Shown in pieces: positions 60,652 to 64,000 of a stretch of 64,000 nt of DNA. Positions within the stretch are counted from its first letter, which is position 1; each line of letters begins with the position of its first letter. Below the pieces are notes generated by a model. The model did not search any database. It saw only the letters and a program-made list of their open reading frames with translations, and was not told the DNA's origin. Origin of the DNA: Symsagittifera roscoffensis (lineage: Eukaryota > Xenacoelomorpha > Acoela > Convolutidae); assembly GCF_963678635.1 (NCBI RefSeq), contig NW_026970776.1, forward strand, positions 1-64,000, given 5' to 3'. The position numbers and the translations under genes were made by a program.

Positions 60652-61095
60652 TGCAGAAAGATAAATCTAAAAAACTCAGTAAAACCCGGATGGGTGGAAC
60701 CTGATTTAAACTACATTTTATTATTGGATAATTTAGATATTTTACCACTTTAAAGTATTTAATATTAACCAATCATAATCCATCCAACTAACAACCCACT
60801 TATTCGTAAGTGCTGAAATTACTTGTAATTTCAGCACCAGAGAGATTTGAATTTAACTTAGAAATTACAAGAGAACTTCAGCAGTCGCAATAAGCCAGTA
60901 TACTCTAGATCTATTGAGCCTAGCAGAGACTAGTTAAACACCCTGAGACTAGTAGATATAAGAGTAAGACTAGGATCGGTATTAGACTAAGAAGTTGCAC
61001 GAATCTATTCGGCCGAAAATAAGATAGCGTGACGAGCAGACGGTGTGCCCTATCCGAAATTACTCTATGAGTTAACTACCATACACATTAACTCA
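60652..61095 (+). repeat. Element A 3' LTR (444 bp)
   Basis: It starts TGCAGAAAG and ends TTAACTCA, followed by the CTTTG duplication. It is alignable along its length with the LTR of element B (61901-62358). It holds a strong hairpin at 60810-60837. Confidence 0.88.
60810..60837 (+). promoter_or_regulatory. LTR hairpin
   Basis: GTGCTGAAATTAC and GTAATTTCAGCAC pair perfectly around a 2-nt loop. It is present also at 54759-54786 and, with loop-side changes that keep the outer 10-bp stem, at 62066-62093 in element B. It could act in polyadenylation, transcription stop or RNA stability; the role is inferred. Confidence 0.6.
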
Positions 61096-61214
61096 CTTTG
61101 TTTGAAAATGTTCAGTTTCTACAGTGCCTGTAATTTTTGAATAATATTTGTTACTATTTATCAAATAACAGGAAATTAAGTGTTTTTACATTGAATTTGG
61201 TTGAATTATGTACA

Positions 61215-61374
61215 TGTATATGCAGGGGCGGATCTAGGATTTTTACGAGAGGGGGTGGGCGAAATTTTTGTCAACATTTTTTTAGGGAGACCAAATTGAT
61301 TTCCAAGCTCTCCCAAAGCGCTAAAAATAGTACAAAGGGGGCTAAATCCCTCTAAATCCGCCCCTGTGTATATG
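61215..61374. mobile_element. hAT-type MITE, 144 bp, with perfect 8-bp TSD
   Basis: Element 61223-61366 has ends CAGGGGCGGATCTAGG and TAAATCCGCCCCTG and is flanked by TGTATATG at 61215-61222 and 61367-61374. It is a short deletion form of the family and lies 80 bp before the acceptor of the next exchanger exon. Confidence 0.95.
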
Positions 61375-61446
61375 TAAAAATGTAATAAACGACAGGGGAA
61401 TTTGGTCTTTCTGGCATGAAACATTATCCCGTTTACTCTGTTTTAG

Positions 61447-61594
61447 ATGGCTTGAATTCGGTCCTGGCGAGAGTGAGAAGACGATTGAGGTGGTCATCTA
61501 TGACGACCCCGACTTTGAGGAGGACGAGGAGTTTGTGGTGAAGCTATTCGACATCCAGGAAACCCTCTCCGACACAGTCCCCAAAAACTACATG
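61447..61594 (+). CDS. NCX (SLC8-like): Na+/Ca2+ exchanger exon 6: second half of Calx-beta 1
   Basis: 148 nt, residues 476-525. The acceptor CTGTTTTAG ends at 61446; the first base completes the Gly codon begun at 33384. WLEFGPGESEKTIEVVIYDD, then PDFEEDEEFVVKLFDIQ, matches vertebrate VVFKPGDTQKEIRVGIIDDD and IFEEDENFLVHLSNV, the end of CBD1. Acidic residues at the Ca2+ ligand positions (DD...FEEDE, D446/D447/E451/E454 in mammalian NCX1) are kept. The exon ends in phase 0 before GCAAGT, a GC donor. Calx-beta 2 and the alpha-2 repeat lie outside the window. Confidence 0.93.
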
Positions 61595-61600
61595 GCAAGT
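61595..61600 (+). other. GC-AG intron donor
   Basis: ATG|GCAAGT: apart from C at +2 it matches the donor consensus, as most GC-AG introns do. The next GT (61599) would add codons not seen in relatives and has a poor context. Confidence 0.6.
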
Positions 61601-61719
61601 TTTTTAGACCACTCTATTGATTCAAAACAAATTTAAAAGGTCCGATTTTTTTTCCTAATAGGAACTGTAAGAGTTTCAGATCTATTTAAATTGCATGCCC
61701 CTACCCACCCACACCCGTA

Positions 61720-61855
61720 GGGTCAAAAACTTCCATAAAATGCCCAAAAACCATGCCTGCTAGGCAGTATGTTTTGGCGTAACAGGGTCTTTTTAGTGTT
61801 TTGGCCAAGCTCAGAAAATCAAATCACCTGACTAAAAAACTCGACAATATCTTGA
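61720..61855 (-). repeat. hAT-type MITE remnant
   Basis: On the - strand it shows the family body (the reverse complement of GGGTCTTTTTAGTGTTTTGG, then AAGCTCAGAAAATCAAATCA). The ends are lost. Confidence 0.55.
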
Positions 61856-61900
61856 TTTCTTTCAGCAACCAAAAAAGGGAAATCATATTAATTGTTTCAC

Positions 61901-62358
61901 TGAAAAGAAAATCAATCTAAGATTCAAAACTCTATAAACCCCGGATGGGTGGAACCAGATATAAACTATATTTATTATTGGTTATAAATTGGATATTTTA
62001 TCTCTATAAAATATTTAATATTAACCAATCACGATCCATCTAACTAACAAACCACTTATTTGTAAGTGCTGAAATTACAAGTGATTTCAGCACCAGAGAG
62101 ATTTGAGTTTAATTTAGAAATTAGTTACCTCTCCAAGAGAACTTTAGCAATCGCAATGAGCCAGTATACTCTAGATATATTGAGCCTAGCAGAGACTAGT
62201 TAAACACCCTGAGACTAGAAGATATAAGAGTAAGATTAGGATCGGTATTAGACTAAGAAGTTGCACGAATCTATCCGGCCGAAAATAAGATAGCGTGACG
62301 AGCAGACGGTGTACCCTATCCGAAATTACTCTATGAGTTACACCTCAAACGTAACTCA
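61901..62358 (+). repeat. Element B 5' LTR (about 458 bp)
   Basis: It starts TGAAAAGAAAATCAATC and ends GTAACTCA, parallel to the 3' LTR of element A. The left edge is set by that alignment and the TG start. Confidence 0.78.
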
Positions 62359-62360
62359 TC

Positions 62361-62378
62361 TGGTGCGACCATAAGTCT
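62361..62378 (+). promoter_or_regulatory. Putative primer-binding site of element B
   Basis: TGGTGCGACCATAAGTCT starts two bases after the LTR. TGG complements the CCA end of a tRNA, as in nearly all LTR elements. The tRNA was not identified. Confidence 0.65.
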
Positions 62379-63045
62379 CGATCAAGACCTTAAAAAACAA
62401 ATTAGCTCAGAACTAACAGATATATTAGAATTAGACAAAAAAAAATTTCAAAAATGTTACGTGATAATATTCTAATTGAAATGTCTCTACGACTCAATAG
62501 ATCAGAACCGCTATTCCGCACAATACTAGAACTACCAGGCATTGGAAGAAGGCCTCGGACAAGAGACGATCTACGACTACGAAGAAACTTACCATTAAGT
62601 TTCATGGTCGTACGGCAAAAGCCGGACCAAACTTTTATATTTAGAATTTTACTAGCAAGGAATTTAGATTTTCATTTGCAAACATAGAAACCTTGAAAAA
62701 AAATCTTCAATGATTATTACAGGCGCTAAATCCCATTCACTATTGTACAATAACGGTTTATAAAATCACTTCAAATCGTTTCCTTTAAATCTGCAGTAAA
62801 ATTAAAAAAGGATATCTGAAAAATATATTTATTGAAAATAAAAAATAAAAGTTAGTTGACATGATAATAAATTGTTAGTATATATAAATCATCCTGGCAT
62901 CCCCAGCTTCATCACCTAAACATAACAGCAATCATTAAACCACTAATATCATCAAACATTATATTTTTCTATCAGATAAATTTAAAGGCTTATCCAAATT
63001 TTTACCTCTATTTCATTTCAACTTGTTCAATATTAAACTAGATCT

Positions 63046-63161
63046 TCAAGGCTTTCCTTGGATCTCCATTAAATAATTAAGGTAAATCCATTTTATACCA
63101 TAAAAAATTATAACCTGATCATCAAGGCCTATCCTTGGATCAAATAGAACAATTTTGTTCT
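63046..63161 (+). promoter_or_regulatory. Leader RNA hairpin cluster of element B
   Basis: Stem-loops CAAGGCTTTCCTTG (63047), CAAGGCCTATCCTTG (63123) and AGAACAATTTTGTTCT (63146) match the three in element A at 37319-37417, while the sequence between them has drifted. Confidence 0.6.
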
Positions 63162-63660
63162 CCCCCACCCAATAAATAAAGTGTCTAACGACCTCAAACG
63201 TCGATTCACTACCCAACCCTTTCAAAGACACAGGACTAATAGAAATTTTTCAATCACACTAACCATTCAAATTAAGCTAAACAGTGAAGAACTTCGGTTA
63301 TTTCATCCTTCACTTAATCCCCCCTCTTACCTGACCCAGGCTAAATCTAAAATCCTACAAAGTTTTAATATAGTACCTAACGAAGTACCTGTGTTCTAAT
63401 TATACCTGAACCTTGTGGATCGACTTACTATTCTCCAACCCTTGAACACAATCACTACGCCTAAGTAAGATTAAGTAAGTTAACACCTTAACTTAGAATA
63501 GCCACGAGAAAGTAACAATCATTCTTCGGAATCGATATATACTTTCCTCTCCAACCCTACATAAAAGACCCAAGTTACGCTAACCAAAAAATCGTAAGGA
63601 CTAACAGTCTAGGATATTAAAATCACTAATAACAATCTTGCACCCTTCATCCTAAACCTT

Positions 63661-64000
63661 ATGTCACTGATCAATTTATTAAATAAACAAACAATCGTAC
63701 TACACAATTGTGAAATAAATAACGAAGCATACGATCTTGTAATTACACCGCACAAACAAAGAATCGGATATATTCGCACAAAACGTCAAACAATAAAAAG
63801 AAAAATTTTAAGTAAACAAAGTCAAATTACACGAAAAAGATTTTCAAAGCGTAGAAACGCAGTCTCTGAATCAGAAGTCAGCAATTTAGATGCACTTTGC
63901 AAACTCAAAGACACAATAAATAAAAACTACCCAGTTCACGACCAATTATACTTTTCTGATTCAGAAGCCACATCACCTTCGTCAAAACAAGGAAAAAGAA
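63661..64000 (+). CDS. Element B pre-gag ORF, cut by window edge
   Basis: ATG at 63661, open to the window end (113 codons). It begins MSLINLLNKQTIVLHNCEIN and shares with element A the blocks YDLV, GYIRTKRQTIKR, ITRKRFS and DQLYFSDSE. It is basic in the middle and acidic/Ser-rich later. No known domain is recognised; it could be the start of gag or a separate leader protein. Confidence 0.65.
   Translation, partial: MSLINLLNKQTIVLHNCEINNEAYDLVITPHKQRIGYIRTKRQTIKRKILSKQSQITRKRFSKRRNAVSESEVSNLDALCKLKDTINKNYPVHDQLYFSDSEATSPSSKQGKR

Larger units (their letters stand above)
36801..61095 (+). mobile_element. Element A: giant env-bearing Ty3/Gypsy-like retroelement (fossil)
   Basis: About 24.3 kb between CTTTG direct repeats (36796-36800, 61096-61100), the 5-bp duplication expected for Ty3/Gypsy. 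Parts in order: left terminal repeat part, leader with hairpins, pre-gag ORF, gag, protease, RT, RNase H, integrase, an accessory ORF region, env-like region, a second accessory region, a 3' structured region and the 3' LTR. A 6,051-bp tandem duplication (48842-54892 = 54893-60943) explains part of the size; without it the element would be about 18.2 kb. The exact left edge is less certain than the right. The copy looks broken (many breaks); near-identity of the duplicated halves shows the duplication is young. Confidence 0.9.
33385..61446 (+). other. NCX intron 5, about 28 kb, packed with mobile elements
   Basis: Donor GTAAGT at 33385 and acceptor CTGTTTTAG at 61446. The phases agree (two bases GG + A). 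Without element A the intron would be about 3.8 kb. It also holds three hAT-type MITE copies, one other TIR element and a tRNA-like fragment. Confidence 0.85.
61901..64000 (+). mobile_element. Element B: second copy of the element A family, left end only
   Basis: LTR 61901-62358, then PBS, leader and first ORF, cut by the window edge. It differs from element A by many substitutions (roughly one in seven to eight positions by eye in the LTR), so it is a separate, older-split copy. It sits in the intron after exon 6 of the exchanger gene. Whether it is whole cannot be told. Confidence 0.88.

Overview
The window reads as nuclear DNA of an animal. It is AT-rich, has many dispersed repeats and small inverted-repeat transposons, and carries GT-AG spliced exons of one recognisable host gene, a Na+/Ca2+ exchanger of the SLC8 (NCX) family, on the + strand. 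The lineage cannot be fixed from sequence alone. A fast-evolving invertebrate is likely. A larvacean tunicate is one hypothesis, because env-bearing Ty3/Gypsy elements are known there, but this is inference.

Layout. 1-26 kb: no host gene recognised. This part is built of hAT-type MITEs (ends CAGGGGCGGATCTAGG), a palindrome-headed repeat family, a paired ~650-bp repeat, tRNA-derived SINE-like units, a (TATG)n microsatellite of about 400 bp, a 1.2-kb complex satellite, several 17-bp tandem arrays (one arranged as an inverted pair), and a decayed BEL/Pao retrotransposon (about 13.35-16.1 kb). 26.2-33.4 kb: five NCX exons (signal peptide, first transmembrane helices, alpha-1 repeat, start of the cytosolic loop, first half of Calx-beta domain 1). 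33.4-61.4 kb: one intron of about 28 kb. It holds MITEs and a very large (about 24.3 kb) env-bearing Ty3/Gypsy-like element, called element A here. 61.447-61.594 kb: the next NCX exon, completing Calx-beta 1 in matching phase, followed by a GC splice donor. 61.9-64 kb: the left end (LTR, primer-binding site, leader, first ORF) of a second copy of the same family, element B, which runs out of the window.

With the splice sites chosen here, the six exons give one open frame of 525 codons and every junction is phase-consistent. The rest of the exchanger (Calx-beta 2, alpha-2 repeat) must lie beyond 64 kb.

Element A is the most unusual object. It carries gag-, protease-, RT-, RNase H-, integrase- and env-like parts, plus extra reading frames before gag, between pol and env, and after env. 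It also has an apparent small intron just past the last ORF, an antisense ORF near the 3' LTR, conserved RNA hairpins in leader and LTR, and a nearly perfect 6,051-bp tandem duplication. It looks broken and is treated as a fossil.
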